Origin: Catenaria anguillulae PL171
Taxonomy: Eukaryota; Blastocladiomycota; Blastocladiomycetes; Blastocladiales; Catenariaceae
Direction of reading: 5' to 3'
Assembly: GCA_002102555.1 (NCBI GenBank)
Contig: MCFL01000009.1
Coordinates: 551,489-615,488 of the forward strand
Length of the DNA stretch: 64,000 nt
In this document: in pieces, positions 1 to 11,164 of the stretch
Numbering within the stretch: the first letter of the stretch is position 1
Layout: each line of letters begins with the position of its first letter
Position numbers and translations under genes: made by a program
Notes under the pieces: generated by a model
Told to the model about the DNA's origin: nothing
Seen by the model: the letters and a program-made list of their open reading frames with translations, nothing else
Databases searched by the model: none

Positions 1-1
1 G

Positions 2-1363
2 CCCAATGCTGCCTCGATCACGGCCACACCTGTTCCTGCCCCGACCGCCGCTGTGCCTGTCCACAACGCGAGCACGAACACGACCCAGCAAATGCCTCCT
101 GCGCCCACCAAGCATTCGGCACCGCGGATCCGTGTCGTCCCGTCAGCCCATGATCGCCCACAAAACGGCTTTTCGCTCCCGCTACCGTTGCCGTTCTCCT
201 ACCGCTCGCCGTTGCCGGCGCGCTACCTATGTCACCCACTTCCCAACTCCAAATCCGATCTTGAAGCGATACTTGAGGACATGCGTCCATTCCTCTCAAT
301 CGATCAGTTTGACGAGATGAGTCCCACCGAACAGCTCTTCGGTGTATATGTTGTACGTCGTCCACTGAAACTGATCGTACCTGCCCATGTGGGTGATGTC
401 CTTCTCACTTGTCTGTTTCCCACAATTCGCAGTTGAGCTACGCCGCGGTGTTCAAAAAGGGATCAGCCGAGCTCGATCCTAACATTCCCGCGCACGACAA
501 GGCTTTTCTGCGCGAGCAGGCACAAAAGGAGACAGCCAAGTCGCCCACGTTTCCCCAACCCTTTCCACGACTCTCTCGACATCTCCCGCCGGTTCTCCCA
601 ACGGCGGCTCTATGGACGTCGATGTATATCCCGACTCAACGGATCGCACCGATTCATTTGCCGGTGGCAGTGACGGCGACGCCACCGACAACGGCGCTGG
701 GCCTGAAGGATGAAGTTGTCGCGGCGCTTATGGCTTCATTCCAACCATATCTGCTTTTCGCCCATTCCTCTAAACTTAACCATTGTGATTCAAAAAGGCA
801 TATTTGCTACCGCAAAAAGCTTCCCAGCTCAATGACATTGCCTGACGTGAGTGCGCGCATAGACCAACTCGCTGCTGAGACCGACATGGGCGCGCCGCGA
901 GCCCCCCTCGCCGTCACCGTGTTACAAGGCGATCGACAGCACGTTTGTGACGGTTTCGGAAAGCCAGGTCTTTCGCGACGCCTGCGACATTGATGAACCG
1001 ACCGCCGCCCATTTCGTCACGGTGCTGCTCAAGGCGAGTCAATTCCATTCGCCAAGCTCGGCGGCACGCACGGCCGCAAGCATGGTTGTGACCGCAAACA
1101 AGTCAGCGCATCGCGTTGGCAAAGTGGCGTCCTCGATTCGCGTAATTCTTGCCTCGACGACGAGTCGCTCCAAGCGCACATGTGTTTGCGTTCATGGTTA
1201 TCAAGGACGATGTACTCGACCCAACGCGGCTGACGCAAACGTCGAAAGCTCCACGGGCGCAGAAGATTATCAGGAGGCAACCGAGGCTGTTAAGCAGCAG
1301 AAGCACGAGGACGGAGGCGATAGTGGTGGTAAAGACGTCGATGAAATGGACTTGGATCAGTGA
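2..1363 (+). pseudogene. 3' part of an unrecognised gene with broken reading frame
   Basis: A coding-like frame enters from the left edge (Pro/Thr-rich, then an acidic helical stretch reading LEAILEDMRPFLSIDQF) and is open to about 343. A GT..AG intron at 344-432 joins it to a frame reading FKKGSAELDPNIPAHDKAFL. After about 540 the coding-like text changes frame at least three times (near 540, 710, 900 and 1180). It ends in an acidic tail, EMDLDQ, with a stop at 1361-1363. No plausible introns explain these shifts, so I read it as a decayed gene or one with base errors. I do not recognise the family. The upstream part lies outside the window. Confidence 0.35.
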
Positions 1364-2220
1364 AGCTTGTTGAGGTTGGTGAGCCATCTCTCAACCCCAT
1401 TCTTCATCTGCTCTGCCACTTTGTATCTCCTCCGATCCTTTTCACACGTATCAGCTAATACACTCAAGCGATTCATTCCATGGCACACAAACAGAGTAAG
1501 GTTGGGGGCAATGACAGGGTGGCGGTTCCACAGAACAGTGACATAGTATCCAAGCAGAAAAAATCGGAACCTGGCGAGTGAGGGCTGGATCGAGGGTGTG
1601 GTGGAAAATATGGGCTGGCGGTGGAAAGAGGAGGCTGTTCGGGAGGGGAGCAAGGGTGACATGGTGGATGAAGGGATGAAGGGATGTGGATAAAGGTGGT
1701 GGAGGGGTGGACGGTTGATGGCGGTGGACGGGGAGTACATAGGATCGGCGCCATTGTGAATGGTCGGAAATGGAAACGACGTTGTACGTGATTGCTGCGA
1801 GCTGTAGGGTCATGGGCGGCGGTTCAGGGAATTGAATGCATAGGGTCTGGTGGATGCCAGAGTAGAGGACTGGCTGCCGTGAAAGGCTTATTGTTATACG
1901 CGCGTATACATGATACAGGTGGAGTTCACCTGCTTGAAAGTGAAGTGAAGTCGGATCGGCGGGTTCACTTCACTCCACTTCACCCAGGCGCTCCAGTCCA
2001 CTGCACTCCATTATTAATACACTGGTGAACTTTGCATCCCAGTTCACGAAGGTTATTGATTGTACTGATAGTAAGAAAGGACATGTTTGCTTATGAGAAG
2101 ATCATGACCACACCACTCCTCGTGTGACCTTAGTTGGGGACCTATGCAGAGAGATAAAGAAATCAAAGAAAACTCGGTGCACGCAAAAACACACCAATCG
2201 ACCAACATCCTTCCGGATCC
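1364..2220. other. Intergenic region with hairpin-forming GTGAA/TTCAC repeats
   Basis: No convincing gene is visible. The region separates the left-edge gene from the 3' end of the SNF2 gene. It holds two inverted repeats: an 11-bp stem (1939-1949 with 1964-1974) and a 7-bp stem (2025-2031 with 2041-2047). Both are built from the same GTGAA/TTCAC word, with further TTCAC copies between them. Confidence 0.5.
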
Positions 2221-5200
2221 TCACAGGGCACCACCACCGTTGGCCGCCGCGGCCTGCTGCTGTTGCTGCTCTTGATTGGCCAAAGCCTCCAACTCTGCCG
2301 CAGTCAGCGGTGTCGACCGCTGGTTATGAATATCCTGCTCGAGCGTGTGCTCACACACAAAACGGACAACGTGCACGGGCCGGGTTTGGCCAGCACGCAC
2401 AGCACGGGCAATGCCTTGCATCTCGTACGCCTTTGCGGTTTGCTCGTCGCGCGCCAGGAACGGGTGCACAATGAGGACGTGGTTGGCTTCAGTCAAGTGC
2501 AGCCCGCTGGAGTACATGGACATAATAAGTCGTCAGTGAGCATGAATAGGCAGAGATGACAAGAGAAAGTGTGGAACGGGTGCGCACCTGACACAGTCCT
2601 GGTAAGACAAGAACAAGACCTTGACGGTTGGGTCCGTCTTGAACGCCATCAGAGCCTTGCGCTTGACGTAAACGTTGCCACCAGCCATGCGCACATTGGT
2701 GACGCCCAGTGACGAAAAGGCCGATGAAATCAAATCCGACAAGCGGCGGAACTGCACAAACACCAACACTTTGGCTTTTGGATCCTGGCGCACGGTATCG
2801 TTGACGTACTGCACAAGCGCCTTGATCTTGGACCCGTACTTTGAGTAGTCCAACCCGCCCGGGTTTTCCGCTTCGCGCTCCTTCTCCTTTTCCATTTCCT
2901 CGAGCTGCTTTTGCGGAATTGGCCAGCGCATCTTGATCGGGTCGCGAATCGGATGGCGGCACTGCGGGCACAAAGGTTGCCCGCCATATCCGCCATGGTG
3001 GTTTTGCAGCCGAATCACGCACGGCTCGCAGTACATGTGTCCGCATCGAAGGACCATGCCCACGGCACCGGGGCCAAGCGTTGACTCGAAGCAAATGTTG
3101 CACTCAACCTCCTCGCCCGAAGAAATGAGCGTAATCACCGACTCCATGAAATTGTGCTGGCGCGTAATCTCTTCGAGGCGCTGCTGGTTGGGCACAATCT
3201 GCTGTTGGTGGAAGGCGCGAATACTCGTTGCCTTGGCACGCACTTCTTGGTCCAGCAGGATAATCTCTTGCTTGCTCATCTTCTTCTTCGTGCCGCCCGC
3301 CGCACCCCCCGTCCCAGCGGCCGCATTTGCCGCGGCATCCGCATAGTCCATCATGGCCGCCCACTGCTGCGACTGACCTTGCGAATGCTGCCCCTGAGAT
3401 CCAGCACCGGCGGCTGCCGCGGCTGCCTGTTGCTGCTGACGAATCTGAGCCTGCTGTGCGACCCATTGCTCGGCGGCGGCCACCACCTGCGCACCAAGAT
3501 ACTCATCCAGCTGCGCCAAAAACCCGTCGTCGCCCCCCAACGCCTCCCTGGCGGCCTGGCGCAAGGGCACATGCCGCTTGACCATGTGCGCCAAAGTGCG
3601 CAACTGCGCCTGCAAGCTTTGCTGCAACATTGTGTCCCGCTCCTGCAACGCCTGCATGTCGCCTGACCGCCGCGTCTGCAAAACGTCCGTCAACTTGTCG
3701 ACCGACATGACATTCTCGCCACCCAAGTGCACCATCTCGTCGGTAATCTGGTGATGTTGCAGCGCCATAAGGCGCATTTCGCGCCGCTCGGCGTCAGACA
3801 TTGACCGCGCATTAAGGTTGTGTCCCGCGTCGGCGGCAAGCGCAAGTTCCGCTGGCGTCATTTGCACCATGATGGTGCGCGGGAGCACGGGCGGAAGCTG
3901 CAGATCCGGACGCGCCGACCGCGACATGGCTGACAGGAACGCATCGGCGGCAGGACGGGTGACGGGCAAATCATAGACTTGCAACAACTGCGCAAAATCC
4001 GCCACTTTTTCGGGCGTGTCAATGGGCGGCGAGCCCGTGAGCCCGAGCATGAACCGCGTGCGCAGCGCCTCGATAAACCCGCGCGCCTGCTGCGCCTGCT
4101 TGATTTGATCCTTTGTCAAGGTCGACACATGCGCCTCGCCGGCTGAGCTTTGGCCTGCGGTCGTCGCGCAAAACTCGTGGGCTTCGTCAACAATGACGCG
4201 ATGCCAGTACACGCGCTCCATGACACACTGGCCTGTCGTGTTGCCAAACACTTGACGGCCCTTGTTGCGCAAACTTTCCACAAAGTCGCCGAGCGCAAAT
4301 GCAAACGCGCGCTGGTCGCGGTCGGCCGACGTGGCCGTGAGAGCTGCACGCCGCTGCGCCAGCGGGTATTGGTACTTTGGCAACCCCACAAGGGCAGCAA
4401 CCATCTTTTGATAGTTTGCGTTGCGAAGGAACGCGGTCGAGACAATGACGAGGTCGGCGAGCAGGAGCTGGTTCCACGACACCTTCTTGTGGTCGACCAT
4501 GGTGGTGAGCATGACGACACGTGCAGACTCGGGCAAGAAGCGCATGGCTTCGGTGCGCCATTGCGCCGTCAAATCGGACCGAGCTACGACCAATGTTGCG
4601 CGTGACGGCAAGTATTGGCGGGCTTCCCAGGGCGCCCAGGTCGGGATGGGCAATTCGGCGACGCTGCGGAAGGGCCTTGACATGATCAGTGCGACTAAAT
4701 CCAACATACACGGCGTCAGTATTGGTATGATGACGCAATCACAAAGGAATAGCATTGAGAGAAAGAGACGTACGTGCAACAACCGTCTTACCCGTACCAA
4801 CCTTACTCGCCTCGACCGCTCCGCGACACTCCATCTTCTTCATGACGGGCAACAGCGGGCTCCACTTGTCGCGATCGCTAATCTCTTGGCGACTCAGATG
4901 ATACATCACACCGCCCGGGCCAATCCTCAAAATCCTGGGCTTGCCCACATCGTCCATGTTCAAATAATTGTTGACCTCCACCTCGGCATTTCGATTCGGC
5001 GCATCCTTTGGCATCACCTCAATCGTCCGTGCACCCACCTCGTTTTCAATCCGCAACAGCCACGCAAGCGACCGCTGCTGATACTGATACAGCTCGTTCT
5101 GGAACCCAGCAGGTGTTGGCGCAATGGTATCTACCTCGCGCTCGGCCACATCGGGCACGGCAAATGTAAACTTTTCGGGCTCGGTCTTTGGCACCAGCCT

Positions 5201-7553
5201 ACCCATGGCCTTGAGCATATCCATGAGCTCCCTGGTGGCCGTGAGCACGCCCGGCTGGCCGCGGCGAATTGCGGCATTCAAATCCTTGGTCTTGAGGTAG
5301 CAAACGGCACGGTACTTGTACGGATGCATCTTGGGCGTTGCCGCGTCCATGGCGGCAAATTGGTCGTCGAGGGCATCGTTGAGTGACGTCGGATACGTTT
5401 CAAGCACGGCCGAATCGGGACGCAGCACAATGCGCACATATGGCGCCATGGTCGGGTTCACGAGCGTGGCCAATGAAAGCGTGCGGCGCCACGACGTTTC
5501 CGTTGTCGTTGACGCCGAGTTGTATCGATGGGCGCCACCGACGGTTTCGGCTACCGAAAACACAAACGGGTGCCCGGCACGCGACGCATGGCATGCAAGC
5601 TCCACCGCCGGCAATTGCTCGCCATTGACATTGCCTGCTTCAAGCAAGTCGACGTACTCGTCTTGCTCGGGCATGGCGTCCACATGCACTGCGTCTTTTG
5701 CCAGCCGCATTTGCACAAGGACACCCAACTGGCAAGTTGCGCTGGTTGCCCCCTTGGGCCAATGCACATCCTCCTCCTCGGGCTTGACCTCTTGTGCACC
5801 TGCACCGGTGCCCGCGCCCGCGGCCACCTCGGGCACTGCCTTTTCGCGGATCCACGGCGTTTCGCGCACGGGGAACCAAAACATGGGCAAGCGCGAGTTT
5901 GGATCGACAACTGGGGCACCCGTGTTGTTGCCGTACCTGTCAACGTGATCAAGCGGTTCGGGTACGGTGCGAATGGGCGAGTCGCACTTGTTGATGAGGT
6001 AGCTGACAAGGTCGTCAGGGCACGTGCGAGGGTATCCACCGTCGTAGGGCACGTCTTCCACATCGTCGGCGTCGACTTGCATGTCGTCGTTGTCGTCGTC
6101 TCCTTGGCTGAGCTCCAAATTGATTGGCGGGCGCCCATTGTCACCTTCGTCGTCGAGCAGCGGCATCCCGAGTAAAACACGCACGTCCCTGGGCACGTCA
6201 CCGTTGGTCCACAAGTATTGTTCCGGGTACCCTTCGCCACGCAAAATTTCGCGCATTGTAGATGCCTGTGCGGGTGACATGTCGTCAAACATGGTTGCGT
6301 CAATTGGGCCCAAATGCGCCGGCAACGGCGGGAGTTCGCGCGGGCGAGGAGGGGCAGGCGCAGCCGCCGCTTGATTGCGCACAGGCCGATTCGCCCGTGG
6401 GGTTGGCCTCTGAGCTTGGGCCTCGGCACCATCCACATCCATCGCGTCGTCGCCGCCATCGTTCTCCAGTCCCGACTCGTTCTTGACGGATGTCGCTTTT
6501 GGCTCGTCGGGCTTGACCAACTTGAGCCTGCGACTCCACTCGTCCCACCCGGCCGCCAAGTCCTTGTGCCACACCTTGAGCAAGTCGTCGGGGGCAGGCA
6601 CGTCTTCGGCATCCACGGCCATAAACTCCTTTGCTGTCAACTTGCGCACCTCGGGCATGGTCCAAGGCTTGTTCGTGGCGGGATTGGTGGCCGGAAGCAG
6701 CTTGAGCCGGATTTCCTTGCGCGTGTACGCATTGTATCCGCCATACCGGTCATTGTTGTTTTGCGAGGGCCATGTGTACCGGATGAGGAGCAGCGGGCGG
6801 TGGGTCAGAGTCACGTCAGCCAAGTAGGCGGATTTACGGAATTTGGGCGGGTCGGCCGTGAGTGAGTTTTGAGGAAAGGGGAGCGCCGTTGGAGAGGACA
6901 GGGTGAATGACTCGATAAACACCTCTGTTTGATGCCAAAAACAAAACCAGTGTGAGTCGATAATCATTGATCCAAAGGATGAAAGAAAAAGACACAAAAA
7001 CAGAGTGTGGCGACGAACCTTCGGGATTCTCCTTGATCTCACCTGCACCCTCCTCATCTTCGTCCTCTTGTGCATCTTCTTGTGCCTGCAGCTGTGCCTG
7101 AGCGCCTCCCGCCCCCATGGCATCCAAGTAGGCGCCAAACCCGGCGCGAGGCTTGTTAAATTCGGTCGGGAAGGGCCGCCACCAGGACGAGGCGAGCGAT
7201 TCAAACTCCGAGTCCATGTTTTGCTGAGCAGCGGCGTTGGCGTTGGTGTTGCCGTCGGGATCAATGGCATCATCTTGACCTCCGTTGGCAGCGGAGGCGG
7301 CGCGGTCGTTGGCGGAGGAGCCGCCGCCAGAGAACCAGATCGGATCGGTCAGGAGCGCTTGGTAGTTTGCATACGAGTGCTGGCCGTTGGTCGTGGCGGC
7401 CGACGGGTTGGAGGTGGAGTTGGAGCCGGTGGCGGACTCGTGATCGTGATCGTCGTCGTCGGCTTGCTCCTGCTGGGGATTGGCGCCTGGTTGGGCATTA
7501 CCCAGGTTGGCAGCGGCAGCCAAGGGCAAAGGCTGAGCGGGATCAAGGTCCAT
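2221..7553 (-). CDS. SNF2-family ATPase with embedded RING finger (Rad5/SHPRH/Irc20-like)
   Basis: Four exons: 7553-7019, 6924-4774, 4694-2588 and 2506-2221; 1692 residues. Both ATPase lobes are visible: a Walker A, VGTGKT, split from the rest of lobe 1 by intron 2 (near residue 890); a DEAH box (VIVDEAHEF, near 1065); an LTGSPP motif III; and a C-terminal lobe ending in a degenerate motif VI, RAVRAGQTRPV. A C3HC4 RING (CNICFE ... CPQC, near 1427-1477) sits between the lobes, as in Rad5, SHPRH and Irc20 remodeller/ubiquitin ligases. A Gln/Ala-rich insert precedes the RING, and the N-terminus is acidic. The first ATG of the frame is at 7553. Family role: DNA translocase plus E3 ligase in chromatin or damage tolerance. 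The exact orthologue is uncertain, and no HIRAN domain was seen. Confidence 0.85.
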
Positions 7554-8211
7554 GGTATCTGAGCTGGTGTTTGTGGTGGGCAACTTGAGGCTGTGACAGG
7601 ATTTGGAGATTTCGGGGATGGTTGGTGATTGGGATTGGGATTGGGATTGAGATCCACATGAATACTAGGCGGAATGATTTGCGCAGAGATTGATTCGAAT
7701 TTCAATCCAAGTCCATGATGAATAAGTCCATCAATCATTTCCACGTCCACGGTATGCAGTACTTAAAATATGATCTTGGCCGAGCGATGTGCGTGTGCAA
7801 CAAAGCAAACCAACAGTGACTCACTCGATGCCTTGTCGAGCTCTCCGTAAATTCGATGCTTGTCGGCGCAAACTCCTGAATCGTGAATCAGACAAACCTG
7901 GCACTTTCTCTGTTCTGCGAGGTAAGCACTCACTTTGAATTCGCTTGGGACAGCGCAATTTAATTTGTGAGCCTGTGACAGCTGGATCCCCTTTCAACAT
8001 GCACATCTTCACATGTATCGCCTTTGAAACAAGAGAAACGCACAGTCCATGGCTCTCAAAAAGGAGCCTCGTCGGATCGGCGGACCACAGTCGGCCCTTG
8101 GATGGACCACTTCGGCAGGATTCCATCCCCTTGAAGATTTCTTCTGCACATGTGAATGTTCCGGACCCAATACGAACGCGGTCGCTCCCTATTCGAATAC
8201 AATCCCACAAG
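7554..8211. other. Divergent promoter region (SNF2-RING / CHORD genes)
   Basis: The 658 bp between two head-to-head start codons must hold both 5' regions. I see no clear TATA box or conserved site. Confidence 0.5.
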
Positions 8212-9318
8212 ATGACCACAGGCAACACCAACTTGATCTCGTGCACCCGCACCGGCTGCGGCAAGCTCTTTGATCCCCACCAAAACCTCCGCGGCGACGC
8301 TTGCCTCTTCCACCCTGGGTCCCCCGTCTTCCAGGACGGCCGCAAGTACTACTCGTGCTGCCCAAACACGCGCGCCTCCGACTTTACTCAATTCGTCAAC
8401 CTGCCCGGGTGCACCACAGGCACCCATTCCGCTGAAAAGCAACCCAAGCAACCGGCTCCTGCACCTGTGATGCCACCTTCCGCTCCTGCTCCTGTCCCCG
8501 CTGCTGCTACTGCTGCTGGTGCCCCCAACTCCAATGCCAATACCAACACCAACGCAAAGATCGAAACATTTTCGTCACCCGCAACCACGTCCACGCCACC
8601 GCCCGCTTCTGCTCCCGCAACCCCTGCCCTGCCCGACCAAGACCCGCCCAACGCCATTGTCGCGCCCGGTACTGCTTGCTTGCGCAACGGGTGCGGCACA
8701 CCCTACGTGTCAGACGCGGCCACGCGCTCCACACCTTGCATCCATCACCCAGGCGCCCCGCTCTTCCACGAAGGCTCAAAGGGGTGGACTTGCTGCAAGT
8801 CCAAATCCGTGCTTGAGTTTGAACACTTTTTGAAAATCAAGGGATGCACCGAGGGCAAGCACGTGTTTGTGAAACCCGCTACGGCCGAGGGCGACGATGT
8901 GCCCAAAATCCGCCGCGACTGGTACCAGACCCGCGATCAAGTCATTGTTGCCCTGTTTGCTAAAGGGTGCAAAAAGGGCGATGGCCTCACGCGTGTCATG
9001 TTTCGCGACGATGCCGTTGATGCAGAGCTGCATTTGCCCGATGGCACCATTGTCACCACGGGCTGGTCTACGTTCATGCCCATTGATGTGGAGAAATCAA
9101 AGTTTGTCGTTATGAGTACCAAGGTCGAGGTTGTGTTGCAAAAGAAGCAAGGCATTTCGTGGCCCAGCTTGGAGGCCAGAGAGGGCGATGTGCCAGTGAC
9201 TGAGTGGACCACGTTTGGAGCGGTTGGTGGCAGGTTTGGCACAGTGGGTGGGAAACAGGTGCATTACTTGGGCGATGCGCCCATCAAGGCGGCGGCGGCC
9301 TCGGCGTCATCGTCATGA
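8212..9318 (+). CDS. CHORD/CS-domain co-chaperone (CHP1/RAR1 family)
   Basis: Intronless, 368 residues. The start at 8212 (MTTGNTNLISC) directly precedes the first zinc-binding CHORD (about residues 8-70; Cys/His pattern through FHPGSPVFQDGRKYYSCC). A Pro/Ala-rich linker leads to a second CHORD (about 160-222; CLRNGCG ... HHPGAPLFHEG ... CC). A CS domain follows (about 235-325; KIRRDWYQTRDQVIVALFAKG). Two CHORDs plus CS is the animal/fungal arrangement; plant RAR1 lacks CS. Family knowledge: binds HSP90 nucleotide pocket regions and works with SGT1 as a co-chaperone. The frame is open further upstream (from 7945), but that stretch does not look like protein. Confidence 0.92.
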   Translation: MTTGNTNLISCTRTGCGKLFDPHQNLRGDACLFHPGSPVFQDGRKYYSCCPNTRASDFTQFVNLPGCTTGTHSAEKQPKQPAPAPVMPPSAPAPVPAAATAAGAPNSNANTNTNAKIETFSSPATTSTPPPASAPATPALPDQDPPNAIVAPGTACLRNGCGTPYVSDAATRSTPCIHHPGAPLFHEGSKGWTCCKSKSVLEFEHFLKIKGCTEGKHVFVKPATAEGDDVPKIRRDWYQTRDQVIVALFAKGCKKGDGLTRVMFRDDAVDAELHLPDGTIVTTGWSTFMPIDVEKSKFVVMSTKVEVVLQKKQGISWPSLEAREGDVPVTEWTTFGAVGGRFGTVGGKQVHYLGDAPIKAAAASASSS

Positions 9319-9735
9319 GGTTGAAGGTCGAGTATCTTGTCTTGTAGCGCGATGATGGGTTTCTTGATGCGTCGAGGTCAAGGTTACCTGTGCAATATCG
9401 AGAAACGAATGCATTCTTCATGCTTTACTTGAACATTCCCATCAGTCGGCCTTCCGCGAGCTTCTGATTTCTTCCTGTTGTGCGATGATAATGAGATTGG
9501 CGTCATCGATTTCCAGACTCGACCTAGTTGAGCAACCATACCTTCATACCTGAGACCGAGTATTTAACAGCGCGAACATTAAAGCTGGAAGTGGTAATGT
9601 AATGCCGGGCATGGCTACAGCTTGCTCCAAACGACTCTGACACGCTGCACCGAGTATATCCATGACCTTAATTGACCGGACACAGGTCACGAAAATCATG
9701 CCCACCGGCATTTTCACTCTCCAACCCAGTAAGGC
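9319..9735. other. Intergenic, nothing recognised
   Basis: About 420 bp downstream of the CHORD gene, presumably its 3' UTR and spacer. No gene, repeat or RNA seen. Confidence 0.4.
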
Positions 9736-11127
9736 TTAGAGAGATGCTTGACAGCAGCCCATTCCTTGGGAACATGTCCCCGATCTCAACCTAACTGCCA
9801 CGAATTGTACCATTTGGACCATCCAAGCCTTGAGCGCCTTGGCCCTGATGGTGTGTGCATGATTCCGATGAACGGGTCCCCACTCCGACAAAGCTCCACC
9901 AGGCTCGTAAATGGCACACATATCGCGTATTGTGGCGGGAACGTGCCATGACCCGCGCTGCCGCAACCAGCGAGACTTGAGATGTAACGCCAAGTCGACT
10001 GTCTGAATCAGATGGGAAAAAAAACACATCCAGAGCAGGCAAATAGGCAAGTCGAGTCTATCGATCATGACAAGGGCAAGCTGGCCCACCACGCAGGCTG
10101 CGATGACGTGCACAGACTCAGAATCGCATCGTAGGTGGCCCTGAGTTGCGAATCGGCGAGATTTTCTTGTTACGACGCTGGATGTACTGCAATTGCCCTT
10201 AGTAACGAGAGATTTCCACGAGCGGGATGCGCTGAGGACACTCGCTGAGCGCTGTGTGGGGGGACCGATCAGCATCGTCAACGACGTGGTGGACAGTGTT
10301 GAGCAACTTGGTCTGGTAGCCGCTCGGAAACATACGAATCACGGATCATGTCATAGAGCGGCGGCCAGAGTGAGAGAGAAGCGACCACAGAATGGAGAAC
10401 ATGAGCGTCAAGGCAAACATGTGCGGAACTACAATCGCGGTCCTCCTTTGACGCCCTCGTTGCGGCCGCCGATCGCAAAACGCGTCGGCGTCTACACTTC
10501 CCAACCCCAGTGTGCGAGGACGGACTCACAACCATGGAATCCGGATGCCACATACGCTGTGCCGCCACCCAATGTAGACGTCAAACATGCCGCAAATCCC
10601 GCCTCAATCCCACTTTTGCGGCTACCAGAATTACTCCCTCAGTGGACATGTGACACGGTCGCGTTCCCATGATCTTGTTCACGGCCGCGTTCTCAACAAC
10701 GCTTCCGAATAGATTCCCAGAAGCAGAATGTCCGTGTGCTTGCCCTTGAGACTGGCCGGATCCCGTCTCCACAATTCTGGCCCGCGATTTGCACCCATGA
10801 TGCATTGCCGCTGAGGCCCGATCAGCTGGGCAATGCGGCGAATGGATGAAGTGCGCGGCCGATTGGGGTATGAGGGCCAAAAACCGGTACAACTTGAGTG
10901 AAATACCGAGAAAATGATACTGAAGGCGGCAAAGGTCGATGCAAGTATAGAGAATCACCAGCAGAACCAGAGCCAGCCAGCCCGCAAAGCAGTTGAGGCC
11001 CTTCTTCCCTGTGGGCCAGCATCATGTTGTTTCTGGGTGTGCAGTCGATCCATACATAGCATTCAACTCGGTACATAGATACTTGTTTGTCATCGCCATC
11101 AGTGTAATATGGATGTATGTATCTCAC
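9736..11127 (-). pseudogene. Decayed or highly split multi-membrane-segment protein gene
   Basis: Reading the minus strand, several hydrophobic coding-like segments follow one another in different frames: GWLALVLLVILYTCIDLC near 10,960; AQLIGPQRQCIMGANRGPEL near 10,800; VPHMFALTLMFSILWSLLS near 10,400; and AACVVGQLALVMIDRLDLPI followed by a CLLWMCFFSHLI segment near 10,050. At least four possible membrane helices with intervening polar loops suggest a receptor- or transporter-like membrane protein. Frames change and stops intervene without clear splice sites, so decay is more likely than a working multi-exon gene. The family is not recognised. The adjacent dead transposon fits a locally decaying region. 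Confidence 0.35.
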
Positions 11128-11164
11128 AAATCAGCCCAAGTCTCGTTTTCAGAAGGTTTGGCGG

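Noticed and set aside
4421-6612. Several long open frames antisense to, or in other frames of, the SNF2-RING gene
   Set aside because: They overlap a gene with clear motifs and conserved splice sites; GC-rich coding sequence produces such shadow frames. None shows a domain.
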